Shown here piece by piece: positions 1 to 7,330 of a stretch of 34,758 nucleotides of DNA. The DNA is from Acidobacteriota bacterium (GTDB taxonomy: Bacteria; Acidobacteriota; Vicinamibacteria; Fen-336): positions 169,323-204,080 of the forward strand of contig QHVM01000087.1 in assembly GCA_003223555.1 (NCBI GenBank), written 5' to 3'. The translations under genes and the position numbers were made by a program. The notes under the pieces are model-generated. The model had not been told where the DNA came from. It saw only the letters and a program-made list of their open reading frames with translations, and searched no databases. How positions within the stretch are numbered: the stretch's first letter is position 1; every line of letters begins with the position of its first letter.

Positions 1-1367
1 CCCTCACCGAGGACCGGGCCAAGGACGTGGAGCCGGCCTGGGCGCCCAGCGGCGATTACGTGGTGTTCCGCTCCGACCGCGACGGCGTGTCGAACCTCTA
101 TGCCTGCCGTCTCGCGGACCACGCGCTGCTGCGCATCACCAACGTGCTGGGCGGAGCGTTCACCCCCGACGTGGCGCCCGCGGGGGATCGCCTGGCTTTC
201 GCCGAGTACGGGGCGCACGGCTACGACCTGCGCCTCATGCCGCTCGGCTTCGCGGGGCTGCCCCCCGCCGATCCGTTCCTCGACCCCTACCCCACGGGCC
301 GGCCGCTGCCCGCTCCGGTCGCCGCTCCCGATCGGCCCTACCGACCGTTCCCGTTGATGCGGCCGCGCTTCTGGAGCCCTTTCCTCGACCGCACCGCGGG
401 AGAAACCCGGGTGGGCGTGGCCACCGCGGGGAGCGATCCGGTCTTCCGCCACGCCTACCTGCTCGACGTCCATCGCGGCTCCGTGACCGGACGCGTCGGC
501 TCTTTCGGGCTGTACCGTTACGACCGTTTCTGGCCGACCCTGCTCGCTTCCTACGAGGACAAGTTCGAGCCGGCCAGCGCCGGAGCCGTGCTGCACAGGC
601 GGGAGGCCGACCTTTCGCTGTCGGCCCCGCTCCGGCGGACCATGCGCTCGGCCCAGAGCCTGTCGCTCGCCTGGCGGCGCAGCCGCGAGACGCGGGAGCA
701 GACGAGCCGCCCCCGGCAGACCGACCTCGGCGGCCTGGAGGCGGCCTGGGCCCTGAGCACGGTGAAGCAGTATCCCTACTCCATTTCCGCGGTGGACGGA
801 GTGCGGCTGCGGATCGCGTATCTGAAGGAAGACCGCGCCCTCGGCAGCGACCTCTCTCTCGGCAAGCTCTACGCCGACGCCCGTGCCTACGTGCGGCTGT
901 TCATCCCCGGAGATGCGCTCGCCCTGAGGGCGGGAGGAGGGACGACCTTCGGCGAGCCTGCCTTCACCGAGTCGTACGCCGTCGGCGGCTTTCCGAGCGG
1001 CAGCCTCCGCGACGTGACCGATACGAACCTATCCGTGCTGCGTGGATACCGCGACGACGCCTTCACCGGCCGCCGCTTCATGGGGGCCAACATCGAATAC
1101 CGGATGCCGCTCTTCCATCCCCAGCACGGGTGGCGCTCGATACCGCTGTTCCTTCGTCACCTCCACGCGACGGCCTTCGTGGATGCCGCCGAGGCCTGGA
1201 ACAGCCGCTTCCGCTGGTCGGACGTCAAGGCCGGGCTGGGGACAGCGCTGGGCGCCGACTTGAGCGTGAGCCATGGCTTCCCCCTCACCGCCACCGTCGG
1301 CCTGGCCCGCGGGCTTGCCGCCACGGGGCAGACGCAGGTCTATTTCAGGGTCGGTCTGGCTTTCTAG
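1..1367 (+). CDS. Beta-propeller plus BamA/Omp85-like barrel protein (5' partial)
   Basis: The frame is open at the left edge, so the N-terminus lies outside the window. The first visible ~80 residues look like the end of a TolB/PD40-type propeller (a W-P/S-G-D repeat such as WAPSGDYVVFRSDRDG, then a second blade with TPDVAPAGDRLAF). The rest is rich in alternating beta strands and contains LRGYRDDAFTGRRFMGANIEY, which resembles the conserved (V/L)RG(F/Y) segment of Omp85/BamA barrels. It ends in ...RVGLAF, with the terminal Phe expected for barrel insertion. I infer an outer-membrane protein with a periplasmic or surface propeller. Its substrate cannot be told. It converges on tonB, with a strong hairpin between the two genes. 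Some family members also carry an N-terminal peptidase, which would be outside this window. Confidence 0.8.
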   Translation, partial: LTEDRAKDVEPAWAPSGDYVVFRSDRDGVSNLYACRLADHALLRITNVLGGAFTPDVAPAGDRLAFAEYGAHGYDLRLMPLGFAGLPPADPFLDPYPTGRPLPAPVAAPDRPYRPFPLMRPRFWSPFLDRTAGETRVGVATAGSDPVFRHAYLLDVHRGSVTGRVGSFGLYRYDRFWPTLLASYEDKFEPASAGAVLHRREADLSLSAPLRRTMRSAQSLSLAWRRSRETREQTSRPRQTDLGGLEAAWALSTVKQYPYSISAVDGVRLRIAYLKEDRALGSDLSLGKLYADARAYVRLFIPGDALALRAGGGTTFGEPAFTESYAVGGFPSGSLRDVTDTNLSVLRGYRDDAFTGRRFMGANIEYRMPLFHPQHGWRSIPLFLRHLHATAFVDAAEAWNSRFRWSDVKAGLGTALGADLSVSHGFPLTATVGLARGLAATGQTQVYFRVGLAF

Positions 1368-1383
1368 ACCACGGACAGACAAC

Positions 1384-1428
1384 GCAGGGTGTGGAGGACG
1401 CCTCGGGGGCGCCCTCCGCTTCCCCTGC
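1384..1428. terminator. Bidirectional GC hairpin between convergent genes
   Basis: A two-part stem lies between the stops of the barrel protein (1367) and tonB (1438). The inner arms 1393-1402 and 1408-1417 pair over 10 bp with one mismatch and a 5-nt loop. The outer arms GCAGGG (1384-1389) and CCCTGC (1423-1428) extend it. There is no U-tract on either strand, so this is a terminator-like or mRNA-end-stabilising hairpin rather than a canonical intrinsic terminator. Confidence 0.5.
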
Positions 1429-1437
1429 GCCAGCGTC

Positions 1438-2253
1438 TCAGGACAGCTTGAAGCTCACGGTTACCGTCATCACGACCGGCACCGGCACGCCGTTGAGCAG
1501 TGTCGGGCTGTAGACCCACTCCTTCACGGCGTTGACCGCGGCGTCGTCGAGGAGCGCGTTCCCGCGCAGGACCTTCACGTTGTTGACCCGGCCTTCGGGG
1601 CTGATGACCGCCTCCAGGACCACCACGCCTTCCACCCGGGCCTGCTTGGCGACTTCCGGATAGCTCGGCGCCATGTCGCGCACCTTCTTCGGGGCCTTGA
1701 TCTGGCCGCCGACCCGCACCGGCTTGTCTGGAGGAGGCGGCGGCGCCTCTTCCCTCTTCGGCACCCCGCCCAGCACTCCACCCACGATGCCGCCGGGCAC
1801 GCCACCCTCGACACCGCCCGGCACCCCGCCTTCCACGCCGCCGGGCACGCCGCCGGTCACGCCTGCCGATGGGGCCGGGGCCGACTCCACGCCGACAGCG
1901 GCGACGCCCTCGTCCTTCGGGATCTCCTTCGGGACGTCCACGGGTGCGACGAACTGCGGCTGCTGGGTCACGGGTCGGGGCCGGCTGACCTTGGGGGCCG
2001 CGATCGCCTTCGGGGCCGCCGGCGGCGGAGGCGGAGGCGGCGCCGGAGCCGTGGTCGGCTCCACGAAGAAGGCCCGCACGGTACCCAGGGCCGGTTCGGG
2101 CAGCTCGTTGTAACTCAGGAAGGGGACGACCACGACGGCGAACAGGATCACGCCGTGCATGGCGATCGAGGCGGGCAACGTCAGGGCCCGCTTGCCTTCC
2201 TTCTGGCGACGAAGACTCGAGTCGAGCAGGTTGTCGAAAAACCCTCGATCCAT
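1438..2253 (-). CDS. tonB: TonB-family energy transducer
   Basis: 271 residues. A short cytoplasmic N-terminus is followed by one membrane span (about 27-47, SIAMHGVILFAVVVVPFLS). Next comes a periplasm-spanning Pro/Ala-rich arm with a poly-Pro run (72-78), then a Gly-Val-Pro-Gly repeat (131-165), a second Pro run (171-175), and a C-terminal TonB domain from about 195 (SYPEVAKQARVEGVVVLEAV, ending YSPTLLNGVPVPVVMTVTV). The family couples inner-membrane proton-motive force (with ExbB/ExbD, not in this window) to TonB-dependent receptors; the Oar-like receptor starting at 33474 is a plausible client. The start ATG at 2253 has a modest GAGG upstream. The G-V-P-G-G-V-E-G repeat is an unusual spacer. 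It is transcribed alone, away from the transglycosylase. Confidence 0.9.
   Translation of the reverse strand: MDRGFFDNLLDSSLRRQKEGKRALTLPASIAMHGVILFAVVVVPFLSYNELPEPALGTVRAFFVEPTTAPAPPPPPPPAAPKAIAAPKVSRPRPVTQQPQFVAPVDVPKEIPKDEGVAAVGVESAPAPSAGVTGGVPGGVEGGVPGGVEGGVPGGIVGGVLGGVPKREEAPPPPPDKPVRVGGQIKAPKKVRDMAPSYPEVAKQARVEGVVVLEAVISPEGRVNNVKVLRGNALLDDAAVNAVKEWVYSPTLLNGVPVPVVMTVTVSFKLS
1759..1863 (-). repeat. Gly-Val-Pro/Glu tandem repeat inside tonB
   Basis: Codes for residues 131-165 of the TonB-like protein: about eight copies of a 4-residue G-G-V-x unit with x = P, E, I or L. The DNA repeats in steps of 12 nt with GCC-rich sequence. Slippage here could change the length of the periplasmic arm. 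Confidence 0.8.
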
Positions 2254-2305
2254 CGCTACGCCTCGCTTTCCCGGGGCGCCGGCGCCCGTCTCAAGAATGA
2301 CTTCA

Positions 2306-2334
2306 TGTATAAAAACAACAATTAAAGATGGAAT
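2306..2334 (-). promoter_or_regulatory. Possible tonB promoter
   Basis: Read on the minus strand: -35-like ATTCCA (2334-2329), a 17-nt AT-rich spacer, then -10-like TATACA (2311-2306), about 50 nt upstream of the tonB ATG. The -35 is poor. The call rests mainly on the -10 and on this being the only AT-rich segment in the gap. Confidence 0.3.
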
Positions 2335-2554
2335 CTCTTCCCCAGGCCAACTATGCGTCTTTCATGGGAATTGATTGCGAGATGCGTGCCACAAAGGCAG
2401 GAACCATGGCCCCAAACCGCCCAATGACTCCATGCGACCGGCATTTTGTCGGATCCGGCCTCCGCGGCATCACGTCAAAAAATGCGTATGCTTGAAAAAC
2501 CTTCTCGTGCGCGCGGTCACACCCGGGAATCGATCCTGATTCGTCACATCAGGG

Positions 2555-2582
2555 TTGACAGGCGCGCCAGCGAGCCTATGTT
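2555..2582 (+). promoter_or_regulatory. Sigma-70-like promoter of the lytic transglycosylase
   Basis: A perfect -35 TTGACA (2555-2560), a 16-nt spacer and -10 TATGTT (2577-2582, 4 of 6 consensus). Transcription would begin near 2589. This also decides the start codon of the gene: the in-frame TTG at 2555 is the -35 box itself, so translation must begin at ATG 2606. Confidence 0.6.
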
Positions 2583-2605
2583 CGAAGGAGGGGGTTTTCG
2601 GTCAA

Positions 2606-3355
2606 ATGGACGAGAAGGATCCGCTGACGCTGCCGGGGGGCGGCATGCCAGCTCGTGAGACCCCACTTTCCCGTGCGCCCATGTCGCGCAACGGCGATCG
2701 GCGCCAAGGGGAGCGCCGTGCCCCCGAGCGCGCCTGCGCGGGCCGGCGCCAAGGCGAGCGCCGGCGCTCGACGGCGCGGGCAGGACTGCTGATGGCCTTG
2801 CTATCCCTCGTCTCGGGCGGCCGCATCCTGCTGCGACCGACGGCGGAGACGGTCGCGACGGCCACCCGTGACTTCCGGATCGCGACCGGCGCCGACGACC
2901 AGCCACCCGGCGCCGACCAGGACCAGAAGGACCCGCGCCGCTTCGACGGCATGATCGAAGAGGCGTCGGCCTTCTACGGCGTGAGCTCCGCGCTCGTGAA
3001 GGCGGTCATCCAGGCCGAGTCCCGGTTCAACCCGCTGGCCGTCTCCCCCGTGGGCGCCCAGGGACTCATGCAGCTCATGCCGGTCATCGCCAGGGAGTAC
3101 GGCGCCGTCAATGCCTTGGACGCGCGCCAGAACATCTTCGCCGGGGTGAAGTACCTCGGCGACCTGCTCGACCGCTACAACGGCAACGTCTCGCTGGCGC
3201 TGGCCGGCTACAACGCCGGGCCAACGGCGGTGAAGCGCTTCCGCGGCGTTCCGCCGTACCGCGAGACGCGGGGCTACGTGCGCAAGATCCAGAACCTGAT
3301 CGCCGACGGGGCCCGGAACGCCGGCCGCACCATCGCCGAGACGACCGCCGACTGA
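2606..3355 (+). CDS. Membrane-anchored lytic transglycosylase (SLT/GH23 type)
   Basis: 249 residues from ATG 2606, preceded by AAGGAGG (2585-2591). The cytoplasmic N-terminus is Arg-rich with RRQGERR at 32-38 and again at 47-53. A membrane span follows at about 59-77, then a linker. The catalytic domain begins near 113: AESRFNP with the catalytic Glu138, GAQGLMQLMP at 150-159 and ALAGYNAGP at 198-206, all hallmark SLT motifs. The family cleaves the MurNAc-GlcNAc bond of peptidoglycan, giving 1,6-anhydro products. Topology suggests a type II inner-membrane protein acting in the periplasm. It has its own promoter and ends 3 nt before the stop of the convergent DUF4097 gene. The repeated RRQGERR has no function I can assign. 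Confidence 0.9.
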   Translation: MDEKDPLTLPGGGMPARETPLSRAPMSRNGDRRQGERRAPERACAGRRQGERRRSTARAGLLMALLSLVSGGRILLRPTAETVATATRDFRIATGADDQPPGADQDQKDPRRFDGMIEEASAFYGVSSALVKAVIQAESRFNPLAVSPVGAQGLMQLMPVIAREYGAVNALDARQNIFAGVKYLGDLLDRYNGNVSLALAGYNAGPTAVKRFRGVPPYRETRGYVRKIQNLIADGARNAGRTIAETTAD

Positions 3356-3358
3356 GGC

Positions 3359-4240
3359 CTACCGCTTCCGGAGGACGATCGACCCGCTGAGCGTCTCGAT
3401 GGTGACCTTCGCCCCGCCGCCGCCGATCGAGAAGGTCAGCTCCTTCTGGTGGGAATGCGGCCCCGACCGGTAGAGGGCGGCGCCGAAATCAGTGTTGATA
3501 TCCCCGCTGAACGTGTTCACCGTGAAGTCGGCCGCGGTGCCGGCGGGAAGGTCCAGCTCGATCGAGCCGCTGACCGTCTGCGCGTCCAGCTCCGCGTGAG
3601 GGGCCAGCGCCCCCTCGAACCGGATGGCCCCCGAAACGGTCTCCAGATGGGCGCGCTCGAAGAGCCCGCCCCCCGTGACGCGCAGCTCGCCGTTGACCGT
3701 GTTGGCTTCGAGGTCGCCGCGCGCGCCGCGGATGGTCAAGGCGCCGTTGACGGTGCCCGCATGGACGCGGGAAGGCGAGCCGGACACCTCCACCGAGCCG
3801 TTGACGGCCTCCGCGCTCACTTCCTTCGACGACCCGTCGATCGAGACCGAGCCGTTGACCGTCTCCGCGGTCACCGGCCCCGTCACCTCCGCCACCGTTA
3901 TGGAGGCGGCGAAGGACTCGATCGAGACCCGGCTGCCCGCCGGGACGTGGACCTCGATCTCGGAGCGGGCACCGTGGGGGTTGCCGGCGACCTCGACCTC
4001 CACGTGCGTGCGGCGGCCGCCGCCGTTGAGGTTCAGGCTGGCCCGTCTTCCCAGCGTGCCGGTCACCCCGACCTCGGCCTTGCTCCAGCCAAGGACCCGG
4101 ATGGAGCCCGCGGGGTTCTCGATCTCGACCAGCCCGTCGCTGGCCGCGGTCCGGCGCTGGTCCACCGCCTGCTGGGCGAGGGCGGGCCGCCCGGGCAGGG
4201 CGGCCGCGGCCAGCGCGGTCACGGCGATCGCTCTCCACAT
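3359..4240 (-). CDS. Exported DUF4097-family beta-repeat protein
   Basis: 293 residues. The signal peptide is MWRAIAVTALAAAALPGRPALA (1-22), with an A-L-A site. The mature part is a ladder of short beta repeats about 20 residues apart, each carrying V-N/S-G followed by hydrophobic residues: VNGSVSIDG, VNGSVEVSG, VNGALTIRG, VNGELRVTG, VSGAIRFEG, VSGSIELDL, FSGDINTDF, LSGSIVLRK. This fits the DUF4097 fold, an elongated beta solenoid, often called putative adhesin. It is the third gene of an operon after the sigma factor and the anti-sigma factor. GGAGG lies 12 nt before the ATG, 17 nt after the preceding stop. A role as envelope-stress output or sensor is inference from this recurrent association. 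Longer in-frame starts upstream would run through the anti-sigma gene and are rejected. Confidence 0.85.
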   Translation of the reverse strand: MWRAIAVTALAAAALPGRPALAQQAVDQRRTAASDGLVEIENPAGSIRVLGWSKAEVGVTGTLGRRASLNLNGGGRRTHVEVEVAGNPHGARSEIEVHVPAGSRVSIESFAASITVAEVTGPVTAETVNGSVSIDGSSKEVSAEAVNGSVEVSGSPSRVHAGTVNGALTIRGARGDLEANTVNGELRVTGGGLFERAHLETVSGAIRFEGALAPHAELDAQTVSGSIELDLPAGTAADFTVNTFSGDINTDFGAALYRSGPHSHQKELTFSIGGGGAKVTIETLSGSIVLRKR

Positions 4241-4257
4241 CACTGATCGAGCCTCCG

Positions 4258-4914
4258 TCAGGTCCGGCTCAGCTTCAAGACCTGCTGCAGGACCTGCACC
4301 TTCTTTTGATGCGTGGAGGCCAGCAGGTGGTTGAGAGCGGGGTTGGCAGGATCGCTCGCGAGCGCCTGCCGCACTTCCTGCAGCGCGGAGTCGATCGAGC
4401 GCAGGTCCCTCTCCACCGAGGCCAGCGTCTCGGGAGGCAGCCGGTCGCGCTGCTGCTCGAGCGCGGCCATCAGCTCCGCCGCCGCCCGCGCGTACTCGCG
4501 CTCCGCCGCCGCCACCGCCTCGTCGCCGCCGCGGGCGGCGGCCGGCACGAGCGAGCCCGGACTGGTCGATGGACCGGAGCGTGCGCCGGCGCGGTAGGTG
4601 AGGATGAGGGCCGAGAGCGCGAGAACGACGGCGGCCGCGGCGGCCAGGCCCGCCGTCCAGCCCGCCCGCGGCCACGCTCGTCCCCCCACCCGCGGACCGC
4701 CGATGCGGGAGGCGATGCCGGGCCACAGGTCGCGCCCAGGCGGGCGCGCGTCGGGCAGCGCGGCGGCATGCGCGAGCAGCGCCCGCAGCGAGCGCTCTTC
4801 CGCCCGGCACTCGGCGCACGAGGCCACGTGCAGCTCCATCTCCTGGTCGGCCGCCTCGTCGAGGATGCCGTCCACGTGATCGTCCATCCGTTCCAGCGCT
4901 TCGGGGCAGGTCAT
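4258..4914 (-). CDS. Zinc-finger anti-sigma factor
   Basis: 218 residues. The N-terminal domain has the anti-sigma zinc motif H-x3-C-x2-C (HVASCAEC, about 29-36) within the zf-HC2 pattern that starts MTCPEALERMDDHVDG. One membrane span follows at about 90-112 (TAGLAAAAAVVLALSALILT). The extracytoplasmic part is mostly helical, with a likely coiled coil (AAAEREYARAAAELMAALEQ) and a conserved-looking tail. Such proteins hold their partner ECF sigma factor at the membrane until a signal releases it. The start ATG (4914) overlaps the sigma stop as ATGA, which implies translational coupling and roughly matched synthesis of the pair. The signal sensed is not visible. Confidence 0.9.
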   Translation of the reverse strand: MTCPEALERMDDHVDGILDEAADQEMELHVASCAECRAEERSLRALLAHAAALPDARPPGRDLWPGIASRIGGPRVGGRAWPRAGWTAGLAAAAAVVLALSALILTYRAGARSGPSTSPGSLVPAAARGGDEAVAAAEREYARAAAELMAALEQQRDRLPPETLASVERDLRSIDSALQEVRQALASDPANPALNHLLASTHQKKVQVLQQVLKLSRT

Positions 4915-5510
4915 CGCGTCAACGCCTCCCGCAGCAGCTTCCGGGCGCGGTGGAGCTGGGCCTTGGACGTGCCCGTCGCCACCCCGGTCAGCTCCGCGAT
5001 CTCCTCGTGCTTGTAGCCCTCCACGTCGTGGAGCACGAACACCGCTCGCGCCCCGGGGGGCAGGGTGGCCAGCGCGCGCTCCAGGTCGAAGCCCGCTTCC
5101 GGGCCGTCCGAGCGCGCCGGCGGTCCCGGCCGCTCGTACGTGGTCAGGTCGTCGGTCGTCATGACCCTCGACACCCGCCTCCGCCGCGACCGCCGCTCGG
5201 ACAGCGCCACGTTCACCGTCAGCGGGTGCAGCCAGGACGAGAACGCGCTCTCGCCCCGGAACGAGCCCAGCTTCTGCCAGGCCCGCACGAAGACGTCTTG
5301 GGCCAGCTCCTCGGCCAGGTCGGGCGCGCCGGCCATCCGGAAGCAGAGCGCATAGACCCGCCCGAGGTTGTCGCGATAGAGCTGCTCGAAGGCGCCCCTG
5401 TCCCCGGCCTGGGCGCGACGCACCAGCTCCGCCTCTCGGCTCCGCCGCTCCTCGTCTGCGCTCGTGACCGGGATGGCCCCTCCGCGTGCGGCCGCCGGGC
5501 ATTGGGTCAT
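4911..5510 (-). CDS. ECF (sigma-70 family, group 4) RNA polymerase sigma factor
   Basis: 199 residues from ATG 5510. The sigma-2 region spans about 25-95 (AFEQLYRDNLGRVYALCFRM, ELAQDVFVRAWQKL, FSSWLHPLTVN) and the sigma-4 region covers the last ~55 residues (ATLPPGARAVFVLHDVEGY, then the helix-turn-helix HEEIAELTGVATGTSKAQLH). There is no region 1 or 3, as in ECF factors. It directs RNA polymerase to its own regulon and is held back by the coupled downstream anti-sigma factor. A longer start at 5645 would add 45 residues of non-conserved, Cys/Pro-rich sequence and reach into the divergent promoter region, so I prefer 5510. A purine run GGAAGAG lies unusually close to this ATG. Confidence 0.9.
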   Translation of the reverse strand: MTQCPAAARGGAIPVTSADEERRSREAELVRRAQAGDRGAFEQLYRDNLGRVYALCFRMAGAPDLAEELAQDVFVRAWQKLGSFRGESAFSSWLHPLTVNVALSERRSRRRRVSRVMTTDDLTTYERPGPPARSDGPEAGFDLERALATLPPGARAVFVLHDVEGYKHEEIAELTGVATGTSKAQLHRARKLLREALTR

Positions 5511-5659
5511 GGCTCTTCCGCCGCACCATGAGATGCCGCCCCGCACGGGTCGGTTTGAAATGGCCCGGGTCGGGGCACAAGACTTGCATCTTTCGCCCCC
5601 ACAGGGAAGCGCCGGACGGGCGAATATCGGGTGTAAATCCTTCAAAGAACGTGGCGTCC

Positions 5660-7330
5660 ATGAAGCCGACGGCGGGCCTGGCCATAGCCCTCGTTGGGCT
5701 GTGCGTGCTCTGCGCCTGCACGCGAGACCGCAAGGTCACCCAGCAGGCAGGGCTGAGCCTGAAGGACCACGTGGAGTCGAGGGAAAGACCGCCGTTCGCG
5801 CGCAGCGACGAGCGAGGGGATCAGATCTGGAAGGACGTGCGCCGCTTCTATCGGAGCCACGGGTACTCGCCGGCGTGGATCGACGGGCGCCGACCCCGAT
5901 CCGAGGCGTCCGAGCTCATCAACGCCGTTCACGCGGCGGGGGACGAGGGGCTCGACCCGGGCGATTACGACCTGAAAGCGCTCGAAGTGCTCCGCACCGA
6001 GAAGAAGTCACGCAACCCCTTCAACAAGGATGCGCTGCGGCCCGAACAGGTGGCCGAGGCCGACCTCCGTCTCACCTACATGTTCATGAGGTATGCGACC
6101 CACCTGCAGCAGGGCCGCGTGGATCCCTCCGACGTGGACCCCCACTGGTTCGGCCAGCCACGGCGGGTGGATCTCGTCGACGTGCTCGCGCGGGCCCTGG
6201 ACTCCGGGGAGGTGGCCGAGGCGCTGCGAAGCCTGCTGCCGCGCCAAGCCCAGTACACGGCGCTCAAGGCGGCGCTGGCCCGCTACCGTGAGATCGCGGC
6301 CCGGGGCGGCTGGCCGAGGATGCCCGAAGGGGCGCGGCTGCGGAAGGGTAGCCGGGGCCCCGAGGTGGCCGCGCTCTGCGCGCGCCTGGCCTCGAGCGGA
6401 GACCTGAGCGGAGGCGGCGCCCGCGACGACTTCGACGGAACGGTGGAGGAGGCGCTGAAGCGCTTCGAGAGGCGCCATGGGCTGAAGGAGGACGGCGTGC
6501 TGGACGCCCAGGACGTCTCGGCCATGAACGTCTCCGCCGAGGACCGCGCGCGCCAGATCGAGCTGAACCTCGAGCGATGGCGCTGGCTGCCCGAGGAGCT
6601 GGGCGACCGCTACATCCTCGTCAACATCCCCACCTTCCAGCTCCAGGCGGTCGAAGGGGGAAAAGTCACCCTGACGATGCGGGTGGTGGCCGGCAAGGCC
6701 GACGAGACGCCCACTCCCATCTTCAGCGACGACATGACCGAGGTCGTGTTCAGCCCGTACTGGAACGTGCCGGCCAGCATCGCGCGCAAGGAGACGATCC
6801 CCGCCCTGCTCCGCGATCCCGACTACCTGGCGCGCAACGAGCTCGAGGTGGTGCGCGCCGGCCACGTGGTGTCGCCCTCGGACATCGACTGGTCCGACCC
6901 CGACCTGCGCGTCCAGATCCGCCAGCGGCCGGGGGCGAAGAACTCCCTCGGGCTCGTGAAGTTCCTCTTCCCGAACCAGTTCGACGTCTACCTGCACGAT
7001 ACGCCGGCCGGCAGCCTGTTCGAGCGCCTGGAGCGCGACTTCTCCCACGGCTGCGTACGCGTGGAGAAGCCGGTGGAGCTGGCGCAATGGGTGCTGCGTG
7101 ACCAGCCGCAGTGGACGCCGCCGAGGATCGACGCCGCGATGCACGCCGGACACGAAGAGCACGTCGCCCTCAAGCGCCGCATCCCCGTCTACATCGTCTA
7201 TGCGACGGCCTGGGTGGACGAGCAGGGACTCCTGAACTTCCGCGACGACCTCTACGGCCACGACACCCGGCAGCGCGCGTTGCTGGGCCTGGAGGGCGCT
7301 CACCCGGTCCGCGTCGCCCGCGCGGAATGA
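5660..7330 (+). CDS. L,D-transpeptidase (YcbB/LdtD-like), lipoprotein
   Basis: 556 residues from ATG 5660. The N-terminus is a lipoprotein signal ending in V-L-C-A-C (Cys20 lipidated). A helical YcbB-type N-terminal domain follows (about 45-215, with FYRSHGYSPAWIDG and AGDEGLDPGDYD). Next is a peptidoglycan-binding repeat (about 225-290, LRKGSRGPEVAALCARLASS and FERRHGLKEDG), then the L,D-transpeptidase domain with the catalytic motif SHGCVR (Cys465). The family makes 3-3 cross-links in peptidoglycan or attaches proteins to it. The lipid anchor would place it on the periplasmic side of a membrane. Its stop overlaps the start of the M20 peptidase as ATGA, so the two are co-translated. It is divergent from the sigma operon. 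Confidence 0.92.
   Translation: MKPTAGLAIALVGLCVLCACTRDRKVTQQAGLSLKDHVESRERPPFARSDERGDQIWKDVRRFYRSHGYSPAWIDGRRPRSEASELINAVHAAGDEGLDPGDYDLKALEVLRTEKKSRNPFNKDALRPEQVAEADLRLTYMFMRYATHLQQGRVDPSDVDPHWFGQPRRVDLVDVLARALDSGEVAEALRSLLPRQAQYTALKAALARYREIAARGGWPRMPEGARLRKGSRGPEVAALCARLASSGDLSGGGARDDFDGTVEEALKRFERRHGLKEDGVLDAQDVSAMNVSAEDRARQIELNLERWRWLPEELGDRYILVNIPTFQLQAVEGGKVTLTMRVVAGKADETPTPIFSDDMTEVVFSPYWNVPASIARKETIPALLRDPDYLARNELEVVRAGHVVSPSDIDWSDPDLRVQIRQRPGAKNSLGLVKFLFPNQFDVYLHDTPAGSLFERLERDFSHGCVRVEKPVELAQWVLRDQPQWTPPRIDAAMHAGHEEHVALKRRIPVYIVYATAWVDEQGLLNFRDDLYGHDTRQRALLGLEGAHPVRVARAE

Larger units (their letters stand above)
2254..2605. other. Divergent intergenic region, tonB / lytic transglycosylase
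   Basis: About 350 nt without a credible gene. Positions 2290-2345 are clearly more AT-rich than the surroundings and probably hold the tonB promoter. The right end holds a good promoter for the transglycosylase (2555-2582). Short weak inverted repeats such as GAATC/GATTC (2527-2542) are present. The only ORF of any length, at 2446-2658, is Arg/Ser-rich and overlaps the promoter and start of the next gene, so it is not called. Confidence 0.6.

Noticed and set aside
1759-1863. Short tandem repeat considered as a CRISPR-like array
   Set aside because: Period 12 nt without spacers, lying inside the tonB coding frame.
2446-2658. Small plus-strand ORF in the tonB/transglycosylase gap
   Set aside because: Arg/Ser-rich with no ribosome-binding site; it overlaps the promoter and start of the transglycosylase.
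5511-5659. ECF-type autoregulated promoter between the sigma factor and the transpeptidase
   Set aside because: I looked for paired -35/-10 boxes on both strands and found only weak hexamers (for example TTGAAA at 5555) without a convincing partner.
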